A stretch of 64,000 nucleotides of DNA from Chlorobiota bacterium. GTDB taxonomy: Bacteria; Bacteroidota; Ignavibacteria; Kapaibacteriales; NICIL-2. Location: assembly GCA_026415505.1 (NCBI GenBank), contig JAOAGY010000032.1, positions 1 through 64,000 of the forward strand, written 5' to 3'. The notes below the pieces were generated by a model that saw only the letters and a list, made by a program, of their open reading frames with translations, had not been told where the DNA came from and did no database searches. Made by a program: the position numbers and the translations under genes. Below are positions 32,530 through 41,886 of this stretch, in pieces; position 1 is the first letter of the stretch; each line of letters starts with the position of its first letter.

Positions 32530-34734
32530 GTGAAGGCTGCTTTCGTCTGCTGGTGCGTCATTGCAAGTGCACTTGCAGCATCAGCGCAGGACAGCGTCGC
32601 GATTTTTTTCGATTTGCAAAACAGAACAGCCGATACGCTCGATTTCGGATACGTGCTGGCAGGGGACTCGGTAGTGCAACAGTTGTTCATCGAAAATGAG
32701 ACGGGGCGGGAGGCAGTAGTGCCGCAGGGAACTCGTCCGTATATGTGGATAACACCATCGCCTCCGTATCGGGATAACGACCCGGAAGAATTTCCACTGG
32801 AGGCACTGTTCCCATTTCGGATCGGTAGTGGCGAAACGCGCGGCTATCCTCTTCGCTACACGGCAACACTCTTTCAACAGCATCCAGAAGGGCGCCACCA
32901 AGTCGCGCTGATAGTTTCCGTCAGGGAAAGCGACGATACATCGCGCGTACTCGGTCAACGACGAATCGTTCTGCGCGCGACCAAATCGTTTCGCCCGCTG
33001 TGGACCGATACGCCGGTGCTCTCATTGGATTCGGTGTATGTCGGTTCGCCGCTTGTGCGTTCGTTGCCACTCGTGGTGCGCAATGTGAGTCGTGCAGTCG
33101 TTCCTGCTCGCATCGTCCGAAGTGGCGATAGTCGGAGCATGTCGGCGCTGACGCTCGATGTAGCTGCGAGCGATGTATTCGCCAGCGAGGAAATCAAAAA
33201 CTATCGTGTTCAGTTCGAGCCAACGGTGGCTGGCAGTTTTGCACTCGATGTCTCGTTTGTGCATCCGTCACCGTTGCGAAGTGGCAGGGACGATACGACG
33301 ACGGTGCAGTTGCGCGGAGTGGGGGTGATCCAGCAGCTCGAGTGTCGCCAGGTGATCGCCCGAAATGCGAGTATCTCTGGTGATACGGTCAAGCTGCGAT
33401 ACCGGCGGGTAAGCATACCCGACACGGTTATGCTGGTGTTTCAGAATACCGGCAACATTCCTATCGGTACGGTTGACTTGCGTTTGATCGAGCAAGGAAC
33501 GCTATCGGAGTTTGCCGTGCTCCGTTCGTTCCGTACAACGGCAGCGTTGCAACCACAACAACTCGACACGGTGATACTTGTTGTTCGTTCGCTTCGAGCC
33601 GGCATAGCTTCTGCGACGCTCGAGGTCGTGACCGATTTGCTTCAACGCCCGATTTTCGGTGCGCCGGCTGTAGCCGCACAGCCTCGTTTTGTTGTAATGG
33701 TCGAAAGTCAACCGCAACGGCTTGTTCCGCTGCATACTCATCTGGATTTCGGTAGCATTCTCGCCTTGGGCAATTGTCAGGAGCAACGTTGCGACACGCT
33801 GCAACTGGTCAATAGAGGAAGCGAGCCGGTTACTGTCACAACGATTGTTACACCGCCTCCATTTACGACCTTGCAAGCTCTGCCGCTGACCGTCGAGCCG
33901 GGGCAAACAGTTTCATTGCCGATCGCTGTTGCGATGATTGACACTGTGGGCGAGATCAGCGGCTATGTACGCATCGAAACGAACGATACCGCCTATTCAC
34001 CACTGGAAATTCCGGTCAGTGTGCAGTTGGTTGCGCCAGTTCAGCCGAAACTCCGCTTAGCTGCAAGCCAATACACACCCGGCAGCGATGCATATGTGGC
34101 TGTGCTGTGCGATTCGTCCGTGTGGCGGTATTCTGCAATTGTGTTCGATGTATCGTTCGACCTGACGATGGCAGAGCTCCGAGGAAGTGTCACTAGTGGG
34201 ACTGCTGCCAGTGGGGGGCACGTCCGCATCGAGTCCATCGGCAACGGTCGTTATCGTGTCTCGGTCGTCTCGGACAGAGGAATGATGGCTCGCGACACGT
34301 TGGTCATTCTTGTGCTGCGAACGTATCTCGGTGAGCTACCATCGGCACCGATGTCTCTGACCAGCGTTGCAGCGGGAACGCTCACGTGTCCCGATGCGGT
34401 TGCCGGCGATGGTTACGGAGCACTGTTGAGTGTGCTACCGTTTTGTGGTATGTCGTACAAGTTTCCAGTTGTTCTACCGCAGCTGGTGATAAGTTCAGCG
34501 CAGGTGCTGCCCGATGGTACGCTTTTGCTCGACTGTTGGTCGGATGTCGCCCGGCGATGTACGATCGAGGTGTATGCCCAAGACGGCAGAGCAATCGCTA
34601 CGTACCCGGTAGAATTGGCTGCTGGCAGGCAATCGGTCGCGATTCCGTTCGACGAACTGCCCGGCGCATACGCGTTGCAGCTTCGTAGTCGTTCGTCCGA
34701 TGAGGTTGCCCGTCGTGTGGTCATTGTACGCTAA
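32530..34734 (+). CDS. secreted HYDIN/choice-of-anchor D-type protein with T9SS-like C-terminal tail
   Basis: Signal peptide; repeated Ig-like segments (VTTIVTPPPFTTLQALPLTVEPGQTVSLPIAVA); C-term TIEVYAQDGRAIATYPVELAAGRQSVAIPFDELPGAYALQLRSRSSDEVARRVVIVR. Confidence 0.65.
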   Translation: MKAAFVCWCVIASALAASAQDSVAIFFDLQNRTADTLDFGYVLAGDSVVQQLFIENETGREAVVPQGTRPYMWITPSPPYRDNDPEEFPLEALFPFRIGSGETRGYPLRYTATLFQQHPEGRHQVALIVSVRESDDTSRVLGQRRIVLRATKSFRPLWTDTPVLSLDSVYVGSPLVRSLPLVVRNVSRAVVPARIVRSGDSRSMSALTLDVAASDVFASEEIKNYRVQFEPTVAGSFALDVSFVHPSPLRSGRDDTTTVQLRGVGVIQQLECRQVIARNASISGDTVKLRYRRVSIPDTVMLVFQNTGNIPIGTVDLRLIEQGTLSEFAVLRSFRTTAALQPQQLDTVILVVRSLRAGIASATLEVVTDLLQRPIFGAPAVAAQPRFVVMVESQPQRLVPLHTHLDFGSILALGNCQEQRCDTLQLVNRGSEPVTVTTIVTPPPFTTLQALPLTVEPGQTVSLPIAVAMIDTVGEISGYVRIETNDTAYSPLEIPVSVQLVAPVQPKLRLAASQYTPGSDAYVAVLCDSSVWRYSAIVFDVSFDLTMAELRGSVTSGTAASGGHVRIESIGNGRYRVSVVSDRGMMARDTLVILVLRTYLGELPSAPMSLTSVAAGTLTCPDAVAGDGYGALLSVLPFCGMSYKFPVVLPQLVISSAQVLPDGTLLLDCWSDVARRCTIEVYAQDGRAIATYPVELAAGRQSVAIPFDELPGAYALQLRSRSSDEVARRVVIVR

Positions 34735-35473
34735 GCCGGCGGTCGTGATATTGGTGGTAGTGTGCCGTCTCGGTGCACAGGATTTCGATTGGGCACCGAC
34801 GTACATGCTTCCGTTCCGTATTCCGACGCTTTATGCGACGGTCGGGGTGCAGGCTTCAATTGCCAGCATGCACGACACTCGCGTTGTGGACGAGGGTGCT
34901 CGTACATGCGCCACCTACGGCGATGGTACTGGATTTATCGGGGCGGTGACTTTTGGGGGTGAGTGGTGGGCATTCCCCGATGCTGCATGTGCTGCATCCA
35001 TACGCCTTGGTTGGTCGAACGCGACCTACCTTGCTCCTGGAACAGTCGCGCCGCTCGTTACTGGCGAGACACTTCGGACGGAATATGTCCTGTCAACGTC
35101 TCGGTTCATGGTCGGTGTCCAAGCTGCCGCGAAAAAGCGAGCGGTCAGGCGCTATGGCTGGGTTGGTGTCGGTACAGAGATCACAGCATTCTTGACACCG
35201 ACGATGGTGCAACGTGAGCGCGTCGTCGAACCGCAGTGGTATTCATTTGCGACCGATCCACCGAGCCGAGAAGTGCGACTTACAACGGCAACTGCTGGCG
35301 GGACCAATGTCCACGTGTCGCTGACAGTCGCAGTCGGGTACGATTTGTCGTTGGGCGTTGGACTCTACTGCTCACCAGCGGTGGAAATCAGCGTACCGCT
35401 CACGCTCAATCTGACCGATTTTCGTCTATGGCGGGCGGGTCTTGCGATACCGATCGCTTTTTCGGTGCGATAA
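34700..35473 (+). CDS. hypothetical secreted or outer-membrane beta-barrel-like protein
   Basis: Signal-like N-terminus and beta-rich sequence; overlaps the upstream gene by about 35 nt; start uncertain. Confidence 0.5.
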   Translation: MRLPVVWSLYAKPAVVILVVVCRLGAQDFDWAPTYMLPFRIPTLYATVGVQASIASMHDTRVVDEGARTCATYGDGTGFIGAVTFGGEWWAFPDAACAASIRLGWSNATYLAPGTVAPLVTGETLRTEYVLSTSRFMVGVQAAAKKRAVRRYGWVGVGTEITAFLTPTMVQRERVVEPQWYSFATDPPSREVRLTTATAGGTNVHVSLTVAVGYDLSLGVGLYCSPAVEISVPLTLNLTDFRLWRAGLAIPIAFSVR

Positions 35474-35498
35474 TGTTTCACCCTTTTGGTTGTTAGCC

Positions 35499-36215
35499 AT
35501 GTTTCGAATTGCCTCGTTGTCAGTGCTCGTGACTGTTGCGGTTGTCGTCGCGTCTGCTCAACCCAAGCTCGAAGTTGTCGGTGGTGATACCTACAACTGG
35601 GGACAGGTCAAACCTACGGTCAATCCCCTCAAAGGCACGCTCCGCCTCAAAAACGTTGGCAATCAACCGCTCGAAATCAAGTCCGTCAAGCCGAGTTGTG
35701 GCTGCACGGCAACAAAACTCGATAAAGACGTTCTCCAACCGGGCGAAGTCGCCTCGGTCGATGTGTCGCTCAATATTGGCTCGGCTACCGGTCCGGTGAC
35801 GAAAACGATTACAATCACGTCAAACGATCCATCTGCGGAGACCAAGATCGTATGGCTCAAAGCCGAGGTCGTCCGAGCACTTCAACTTTCGATGCCATAC
35901 ATTGCCTTTAGCGATTTGAGCCTCGGCAAACAATCATCGGCGAGCATCATGGTCAAGAACAATTCGCCCGATAATATCACCTGCTTTGGGTTCGAAGGCA
36001 CGTCCGGTATCGTCGTTACCCCGAAGGGCAAAATCGAACTCAAGCCGGGCGAAGAGTTCAAGCTTACCGCGACGTATGTCCCAGAAGCTGAGGGGTACTT
36101 CAGTGGGACGGTGAAGTTCTCGACGTCGCATCCTGATTTTCCGACGGTCGAAGTTCCTGTCTATGGCAATGTGATGAAGCCGTCGTCGCCGGTTTTCCAG
36201 CCGGGTCGTCCGTAG
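35499..36215 (+). CDS. DUF1573 domain protein
   Basis: GTLRLKNVGNQPLEIKSVKPSCGCTATKLDKDVLQPGEVASVDVSLN (SCGCTxxxxxK signature). Confidence 0.88.
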   Translation: MFRIASLSVLVTVAVVVASAQPKLEVVGGDTYNWGQVKPTVNPLKGTLRLKNVGNQPLEIKSVKPSCGCTATKLDKDVLQPGEVASVDVSLNIGSATGPVTKTITITSNDPSAETKIVWLKAEVVRALQLSMPYIAFSDLSLGKQSSASIMVKNNSPDNITCFGFEGTSGIVVTPKGKIELKPGEEFKLTATYVPEAEGYFSGTVKFSTSHPDFPTVEVPVYGNVMKPSSPVFQPGRP

Positions 36216-36222
36216 AATTTTC

Positions 36223-37698
36223 TTACATCGAACGTCCGATTTTTTCCAGTGCCCAGCCGAATACTGCCAAATACTGCTGGGCACTTTTTGTCGCTGAAAA
36301 ATCCTGTTGCATCCCGTTGATGCGAACACGATCCCAGTGGAGCGGGTGGCGATAGTAGCTGAGACCGCGTTCGATGGCACGAGCGAAAGCCGCGACGGAG
36401 TACTCGCCGAACGTAAAACCGGTACCGATGCCAGATACTGGATCGTACTCGGCGACTGTGTCGGCAAGTCCACCTGTCGAACGAACGACTGGGACTGTTC
36501 CATAGCGGAGGGCGTAGAGCTGCGTCAGTCCGCATGGTTCGAAAAGCGATGGCATGAGCAAGAAATCCGAACTGGCGATGACATGATGAGACAATGCAGC
36601 GTTGTATCCAGTGAACACCATGACTCGCGTCGGATAGCGGCGTCCGAGCAATCGAAGCGCATGCTCGTATCTCGGCTCACCACTGCCGAGTATCGCAAAA
36701 CGTGCCTGTCCACTGCGGACGAACTGCTCGATGCAACCGAGGAGAAGGTCTATCCCTTTTTGCGATGTCAATCGCGAGACCATACCGAAAAGAGGCACTT
36801 CGAGAATGCGGTCATGAGGTGGAACGGAATCTTCCAGTAATGCCGCTTTGTTTTTTACTTTGTCGGCGAGTGTCTCGACGGTGTATTGCATTGGGATGTA
36901 GGGATCGGTAGCGGGGTCCCACTCGGTATAGTCTGCGCCATTGAGAATGCCGAGAAAGTCAGCCCCGCGTAAGTTGAGATAGGGTTGCATACCCATGCCT
37001 GCGCTCGTCCAACGGATCTCGCGGGCATAAGTCGGGCTGACAGTCGTGATTTTATCAGCGAACATGATGCCCGTTTTCATCATGTTCACAACTCCGTCGT
37101 GTTCGAACCATGAGCCGCGAAACTCTTCTATTCGGAAACCCGCTAACGGTATAATCCTGTGTGGATCGCTTTGCCCTTGGTAAGCAATGTTGTGAATGGT
37201 GAATACGCCTGCTGTCCGTGCAAAATGAGGGTGATAGCGATAGTGCGATTTCAAGAATGCCATCGTAAATGCTGTGTGCCAGTCATGCGCGTGGACAATG
37301 TCGGGGGTGAAGTCTGTAGCTGCCGCTACTTCGAACGCGGCGCGCGAGAGAAAGAGAAAGCGGCGATCGTTATCAGGATAGCCTTCTGGTTCACCGTAAA
37401 TACCGTGGCGATCGAAATAGTCTCGCGATTCGAGGAAATACACTGGAATGTCCGTTCCGGGCAACTCACCTCGCCAGAGCCTGGCGTATTCGTGCCACCA
37501 GCCGATGGGGACCGCCGTCACTAATTGGGTCGGTCGAATGTTCCACCGATCGGTATCTATCGTTCCATACCGTGGCATCACGATACGTACCGAATGCCCC
37601 AGTGCTCTCCAATGTTTTGCCAAAGCTGCGACGACATCGGCTAATCCGCCTACCTTCGCAAACGGTGTGCATTCAGCTGCAACGGCGAGAATATTCAT
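36223..37698 (-). CDS. glgA: glycogen synthase
   Basis: MNILAVAAECTPFAKVGGLADVVAALAKHWRALGHSVRIVMPRYG; FLLMPSLFEPCGLTQLYALRYGTVPVVRSTGGLADTV. Confidence 0.97.
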   Translation of the reverse strand: MNILAVAAECTPFAKVGGLADVVAALAKHWRALGHSVRIVMPRYGTIDTDRWNIRPTQLVTAVPIGWWHEYARLWRGELPGTDIPVYFLESRDYFDRHGIYGEPEGYPDNDRRFLFLSRAAFEVAAATDFTPDIVHAHDWHTAFTMAFLKSHYRYHPHFARTAGVFTIHNIAYQGQSDPHRIIPLAGFRIEEFRGSWFEHDGVVNMMKTGIMFADKITTVSPTYAREIRWTSAGMGMQPYLNLRGADFLGILNGADYTEWDPATDPYIPMQYTVETLADKVKNKAALLEDSVPPHDRILEVPLFGMVSRLTSQKGIDLLLGCIEQFVRSGQARFAILGSGEPRYEHALRLLGRRYPTRVMVFTGYNAALSHHVIASSDFLLMPSLFEPCGLTQLYALRYGTVPVVRSTGGLADTVAEYDPVSGIGTGFTFGEYSVAAFARAIERGLSYYRHPLHWDRVRINGMQQDFSATKSAQQYLAVFGWALEKIGRSM

Positions 37699-38552
37699 CG
37701 GCTATAGTCCACTGTGGTGAGTGTCTGTGTCACGAATGTGCGGCAATCGGGAAATCGCACGGCAGCAGAAATTGCCGTATTCCGATCGTCGAAGAATCCG
37801 AACAATGCCGAGCCGGAGCCTGTGAGCGATGCATATGTCGCACCAGCGGCATAGAGAGCCTCTTTGATCTCTGCTAAGCGCGGATATGCAGCGAACACGA
37901 TCTGCTCGAAATCGTTGGTGCAGACCGAGCGAAGGAGTTCGTCACTCGATTCACTCGTCAGCAATGCGTCGCGGAGAAGTCGAGGGCGGACGTGCTCCGA
38001 ATGCGATTTCACTTGTGCATATGCCCACGCTGTGGAAATATGGATCGAAGGGGCGACCACCAGTACCGTTCGCTGTTTCATCGGCGGGAGAGTGGTGAGT
38101 AGCTCTCCTCGTCCTTCGGCGTATGTCGGTCGTGGATCGAGAAAATATGGAACGTCGCTGCCGAGCTGAAGAGCGAGTTCCGACAGCTCATCGCGAGACA
38201 GTGCACAGTCCCACAGCCGGCACAATCCGAGAAGCGACGTTGCAGCATCGGAGCTGCCGCCGCCGAGTCCACTGCCAGTGGGGATGTGTTTCGTGATAGT
38301 TATCTTTGCGCCCGTTCTGATGCCCGCTGCATCGCGCAACAGCCGCGCCGCGCGATAGGCGAGATTGTCGGTTTCGGCAATCCCGAGCGATGGACGCATG
38401 AGGACGCTGATGGTGTCGGCAGCTTCAATCGTCACGGCGTCGTATAGCTCGATCGGAAGGAATACTGTCGCGATCGCGTGGTAGCCGTCAGCGCGTTTCC
38501 CCAGAACGTGCAATCCGACGTTGATTTTGGCAACGGCACGGTAGGTGTGCAT
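37695..38552 (-). CDS. ispE: 4-diphosphocytidyl-2-C-methyl-D-erythritol kinase
   Basis: AVAKINVGLHVLGKRADGYHAIATVF, KHIPTGSGLGGGSSDAATSLLGL, LGSDVPYFLDPRPTYAEGRGE. Confidence 0.94.
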   Translation of the reverse strand: MHTYRAVAKINVGLHVLGKRADGYHAIATVFLPIELYDAVTIEAADTISVLMRPSLGIAETDNLAYRAARLLRDAAGIRTGAKITITKHIPTGSGLGGGSSDAATSLLGLCRLWDCALSRDELSELALQLGSDVPYFLDPRPTYAEGRGELLTTLPPMKQRTVLVVAPSIHISTAWAYAQVKSHSEHVRPRLLRDALLTSESSDELLRSVCTNDFEQIVFAAYPRLAEIKEALYAAGATYASLTGSGSALFGFFDDRNTAISAAVRFPDCRTFVTQTLTTVDYSR

Positions 38553-39252
38553 GAGCACTCGAACGGTTGAACAAAACGCAAAATTACCGTTTCTGCACCG
38601 AGCCGACGACATCTCGTTCGGTGCGGAACTGCTGCGCAAGGGTATTCACTTGCTTTCGCTTTCGATTCCGATCGGTTATGCGTTGATGTCGAAAGGACGA
38701 GCTCTGTCAATTCTAATCCCGCTGACTTTGGTTTTTGTCATTGCCGATGTACTCATTCACTGGAGCGAGCCGGTGCGCTCACTTGCGATGCGGATAGTCG
38801 GTCCACTGCTGCGCCCCCACGAACGCCGTCAAGATCGAATGTTGCTCAACGGTGCTTCGTATGTGCTCATCGGTGCATGTATCACGATTGCCATCTTTCC
38901 GAAACTCATCGCAGTGACCGCATTGGCAATTTTGATCGTCAGCGACATCAGTGCAGCTATAATCGGGCGGCGGTACGGTCGGCACCGATTGTTCGATAAG
39001 ACGCTCGAAGGAACTCTCGCATTTTTTGTCGCTGCGTTGATCGTCATCGGTGTTATCGGGTCGCTCTACCGGTTGGCAGCGGTGTATTACATCGTCGCAG
39101 CAATTGCTGCTGCTGTCGGTGCGATTGTCGAGAATATTTCGATCCGATTGAAAATGGACGACAACATTTCGATTCCGCTCAGCATCGGCATCGTCATGTG
39201 GGCGGTGGCGGAGTGGCTTCCTTCGGGTGAACATTTGCTCGGCATCCAATGA
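38551..39252 (+). CDS. dolichol kinase / phosphatidate cytidylyltransferase-like (SEC59-like) membrane protein
   Basis: ELLRKGIHLLSLSIPIGYALM, LIVSDISAAIIGRRYGRHRLFDKTLEGTLAFF. Confidence 0.75.
   Translation: MSTRTVEQNAKLPFLHRADDISFGAELLRKGIHLLSLSIPIGYALMSKGRALSILIPLTLVFVIADVLIHWSEPVRSLAMRIVGPLLRPHERRQDRMLLNGASYVLIGACITIAIFPKLIAVTALAILIVSDISAAIIGRRYGRHRLFDKTLEGTLAFFVAALIVIGVIGSLYRLAAVYYIVAAIAAAVGAIVENISIRLKMDDNISIPLSIGIVMWAVAEWLPSGEHLLGIQ
38577..38587 (-). promoter_or_regulatory. putative ispE promoter -7 box (GTAATTTTGCG), inside the divergent kinase ORF
   Basis: Minus-strand GTAATTTTGCG about 26 nt upstream of the ispE ATG; identical 11-mer upstream of tRNA-Ser and of the ACIII cluster. 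Confidence 0.5.
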
Positions 39253-39782
39253 CTCGACATTCCTGGTCTTTAGGTGCCGTTGCAAGCGCCGCTGTAATAC
39301 TGGTCGTGGTGGGGACAGCGATACTGTCCATGTCCGTTGAAACACCGCCTGTACCGACCATGCGAACCACCGACGTATTCGACACGACACTTGCCAATGG
39401 TCTGCGGTGGGTCGTCGCAAGTGTCGAAACGAACGTGTATGACTCGCTATTGATTGCGCGCTATACGACGATGCTTTACCATCGTCTGATTCCCCAACCT
39501 CTCGACGACACGGGAGCGGTGCGACTCGAAGTGTACGTCTTCGATCCATCGGCTCGGCGGCTACTCGAGCCACACGATGCCGCAATCTTGGCACGGAACA
39601 ATCCAGCAATCGTAGATCGGTTGATGAAACTGAGCGTCGTTGACAGTGCCTATGTTGCAGTGCGCTTGTCTGCACCGTGGATGCTGTTGGGGCAAGATAC
39701 ACTGACGGTTTTTCGTTCACGCATTTACGTACCGAGAAAGCCTTATCGCTGGTCGTCGTTGATTCGTCGCCAGCGGTCATGA
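39249..39782 (+). CDS. hypothetical membrane-anchored protein
   Basis: Start overlaps upstream stop; N-terminal TM; no recognised family. Confidence 0.5.
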   Translation: MTRHSWSLGAVASAAVILVVVGTAILSMSVETPPVPTMRTTDVFDTTLANGLRWVVASVETNVYDSLLIARYTTMLYHRLIPQPLDDTGAVRLEVYVFDPSARRLLEPHDAAILARNNPAIVDRLMKLSVVDSAYVAVRLSAPWMLLGQDTLTVFRSRIYVPRKPYRWSSLIRRQRS

Positions 39783-39804
39783 TGTTTCACATAGGAGCTG
39801 CCGC

Positions 39805-40632
39805 ATGAATAAAGAACAGTGCTACGCGCTGATACTGGGAGCGTCCAGCGGATTCGGTCGCGCCACAGCGCTGGCTTTGGCAGCAGAAGGCTTCCCCATC
39901 ATAGGAGTGCATCTTGATCGTGCTGCGGCACTGCCGGCAGTCGAAGAACTCAAACGCAAGATTCAGTCCTATGGTGTACGGACGCTGTTTTTCAATGCCA
40001 ATGCTGCCGATGACACGCGTCGCGCCGAAATCATCGCTGCGCTCCGCGAGGAATTTGCTGAGCGTCCGGGAAGCGGGGTATATCTGTTGCTTCATTCTCT
40101 CGCTTTCGGAACCCTGCGTTTGCTCGTTTCACCCGATCGAAACGAAGCTATCACGAAGAATCAGCTCGAAATGACGCTCGATGTGATGGCGAATTCGCTC
40201 GTCTATTGGGTCCAGGACCTCTATGCGGAAGGGCTGTTTCTGCGACGCGGCCGCATTCTTTCGTTGACGAGCGCAGGGAGTCATCGGAATCTGCCGATGT
40301 ACGGTGCAGTTTCTGCAGCGAAAGCAGCCCTCGAATCCTATACGCGGCAATTGGCGCTTGAGTTGGCGCCGATGGAAATCACCGTCAATTCGATTCGTGC
40401 CGGTGTTACCGATACTCCAGCCCTGCGCAAAATTCCAGGCAACGATCGGTTGATCGCCAATGCCATCATGCGCAATCCCAACCATCGTTTGACGACACCG
40501 GAGGATGTCGCCAAAATCATCACACTGCTTGCTCGACCCGAAGCTCAGTGGATCAATGCTCACGTCCTCGGTGCCGACGGTGGGGAAGATGCAATTGACA
40601 TCACATGGTGGGATGCTCCTTCGATGCCGTAA
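39805..40632 (+). CDS. FabL/FabI-like SDR, probable enoyl-ACP reductase
   Basis: LILGASSGFGRATALALAAEGFPI; Yx6K motif YGAVSAAKAALESYTRQLALELAPMEITVNSIRAGVTDT. Confidence 0.75.
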   Translation: MNKEQCYALILGASSGFGRATALALAAEGFPIIGVHLDRAAALPAVEELKRKIQSYGVRTLFFNANAADDTRRAEIIAALREEFAERPGSGVYLLLHSLAFGTLRLLVSPDRNEAITKNQLEMTLDVMANSLVYWVQDLYAEGLFLRRGRILSLTSAGSHRNLPMYGAVSAAKAALESYTRQLALELAPMEITVNSIRAGVTDTPALRKIPGNDRLIANAIMRNPNHRLTTPEDVAKIITLLARPEAQWINAHVLGADGGEDAIDITWWDAPSMP

Positions 40633-41227
40633 ACGAATCGAGCAGGCTCTCGTTGCCGTTGGAGTCTGCCTGACAATCGTGAGCGGAATGGGATGTTTGC
40701 GTTCCCTGCGCCCGCCTGTGGAATTGCCGATGGCGACCGTCGTCGAGCGATCGAGTCGAGCCGAGCCGGTTCGATTCAGCGATACGGTGACAGTTGCCGT
40801 CGATGCGCTACAGCACACCGCAGCTCCCGCCCCGGCGATGCATTCGACGTCGTCGGGGCTTTCGCTCGATTCAGCAGTGAGAGCATGCGAGAAATCCGAC
40901 AATCTCCCTGCAGCGACAGCGGCGTTGCTGGAAGCCGCCGAGAAATACTCCGAGGACGATTCGCTACACTGGGAGGCATTGTACCTGCTCGGCGATTGTT
41001 ATGCGCTTGCTAAAGAGTACGATCGAGCTGTTCGTCTTCTCGGAGAAGTTGCCTATCGAAGCAATGGGGTTCCTCCCGATGTTCACCAACGTGCGATTGT
41101 GCGCCTCGGTCATGTGTACTGTGTGCTCGGCGATGTGCGCCGTGCAACTGCCCAATTCGATCGACTCCGACAGCTCTATCGGCGTAGTCCCTATCTCGCG
41201 ATTGCCGATTGCGGCGTCATACGGTGA
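40613..41227 (+). CDS. TPR-like lipoprotein
   Basis: Lipobox-like VSGMGC; ALYLLGDCYALAKEYDRAVRLLGEVAYRS helical repeats; overlaps upstream stop. Confidence 0.6.
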   Translation: MLLRCRKRIEQALVAVGVCLTIVSGMGCLRSLRPPVELPMATVVERSSRAEPVRFSDTVTVAVDALQHTAAPAPAMHSTSSGLSLDSAVRACEKSDNLPAATAALLEAAEKYSEDDSLHWEALYLLGDCYALAKEYDRAVRLLGEVAYRSNGVPPDVHQRAIVRLGHVYCVLGDVRRATAQFDRLRQLYRRSPYLAIADCGVIR

Positions 41228-41229
41228 TG

Positions 41230-41847
41230 CTACTGTTGCTTCCGTGCGCGATAAGCGCGGAACATCCATCGTGCAAGTGCGATGACAACGACTGCGGCAA
41301 TTGCGATCGTGATCGCATTACCGTACGTACGAAAGTAATCCTCGACGACACGCCAGTTTTGTCCGAGCTTCGCACCCGCGGTGAGTAGGAGCCAGTTCCA
41401 CACCAGTGCACTTAGCCCACAGAGGATTGTCGTTCGCACAGGCTCCAAGTGAGACATCCCCGCAAAGAGCGAGATGACAGATCGTGTTCCCGACAAGAAG
41501 CGATTGACGACGATGACGTAATATCCCCAGCGTTGGAACCATTGCTCGGCACGCACGAGAGCATCGAGCGGAAAGAGCTTGCCCAACCGCGATTGCATCA
41601 AACGATCGCCGAACACGCGACCGATCATGAACATCGTGTAGAAACCTGCAACGCTACCGAGCGTCGCCAAAAGCAGCGTCGCGCCGAAGCTGGTGCCGTT
41701 TAGACCGATCAACGTTCCGATGAACACCAACAAGACGTCGCTGGGCGATGGCGGGAGAATGTTTTCGAGATACGTTATCGCGAAAGCTGCCAGCATAATA
41801 CCCCACGGTGGGAGCGACGAAATTGTTTCGATGAAATGTTCCAGCAT
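41230..41847 (-). CDS. DedA family membrane protein
   Basis: AFAITYLENILPPSPSDVLLVFIGTLIG; FLSGTRSVISLFAGMSHLEPVRTTILCGLSALVWN. Confidence 0.88.
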   Translation of the reverse strand: MLEHFIETISSLPPWGIMLAAFAITYLENILPPSPSDVLLVFIGTLIGLNGTSFGATLLLATLGSVAGFYTMFMIGRVFGDRLMQSRLGKLFPLDALVRAEQWFQRWGYYVIVVNRFLSGTRSVISLFAGMSHLEPVRTTILCGLSALVWNWLLLTAGAKLGQNWRVVEDYFRTYGNAITIAIAAVVVIALARWMFRAYRARKQQ

Positions 41848-41854
41848 AGCTTTG
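41847..41854 (+). promoter_or_regulatory. putative -7 box (TAGCTTTG) for the XRE-cupin gene
   Basis: TAnnTTTG about 32 nt upstream of ATG 41887; TTG 21 nt further upstream. Confidence 0.45.
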
Positions 41855-41886
41855 CACTTGTGGCTGAACAATCGCAAGTTTACGTC

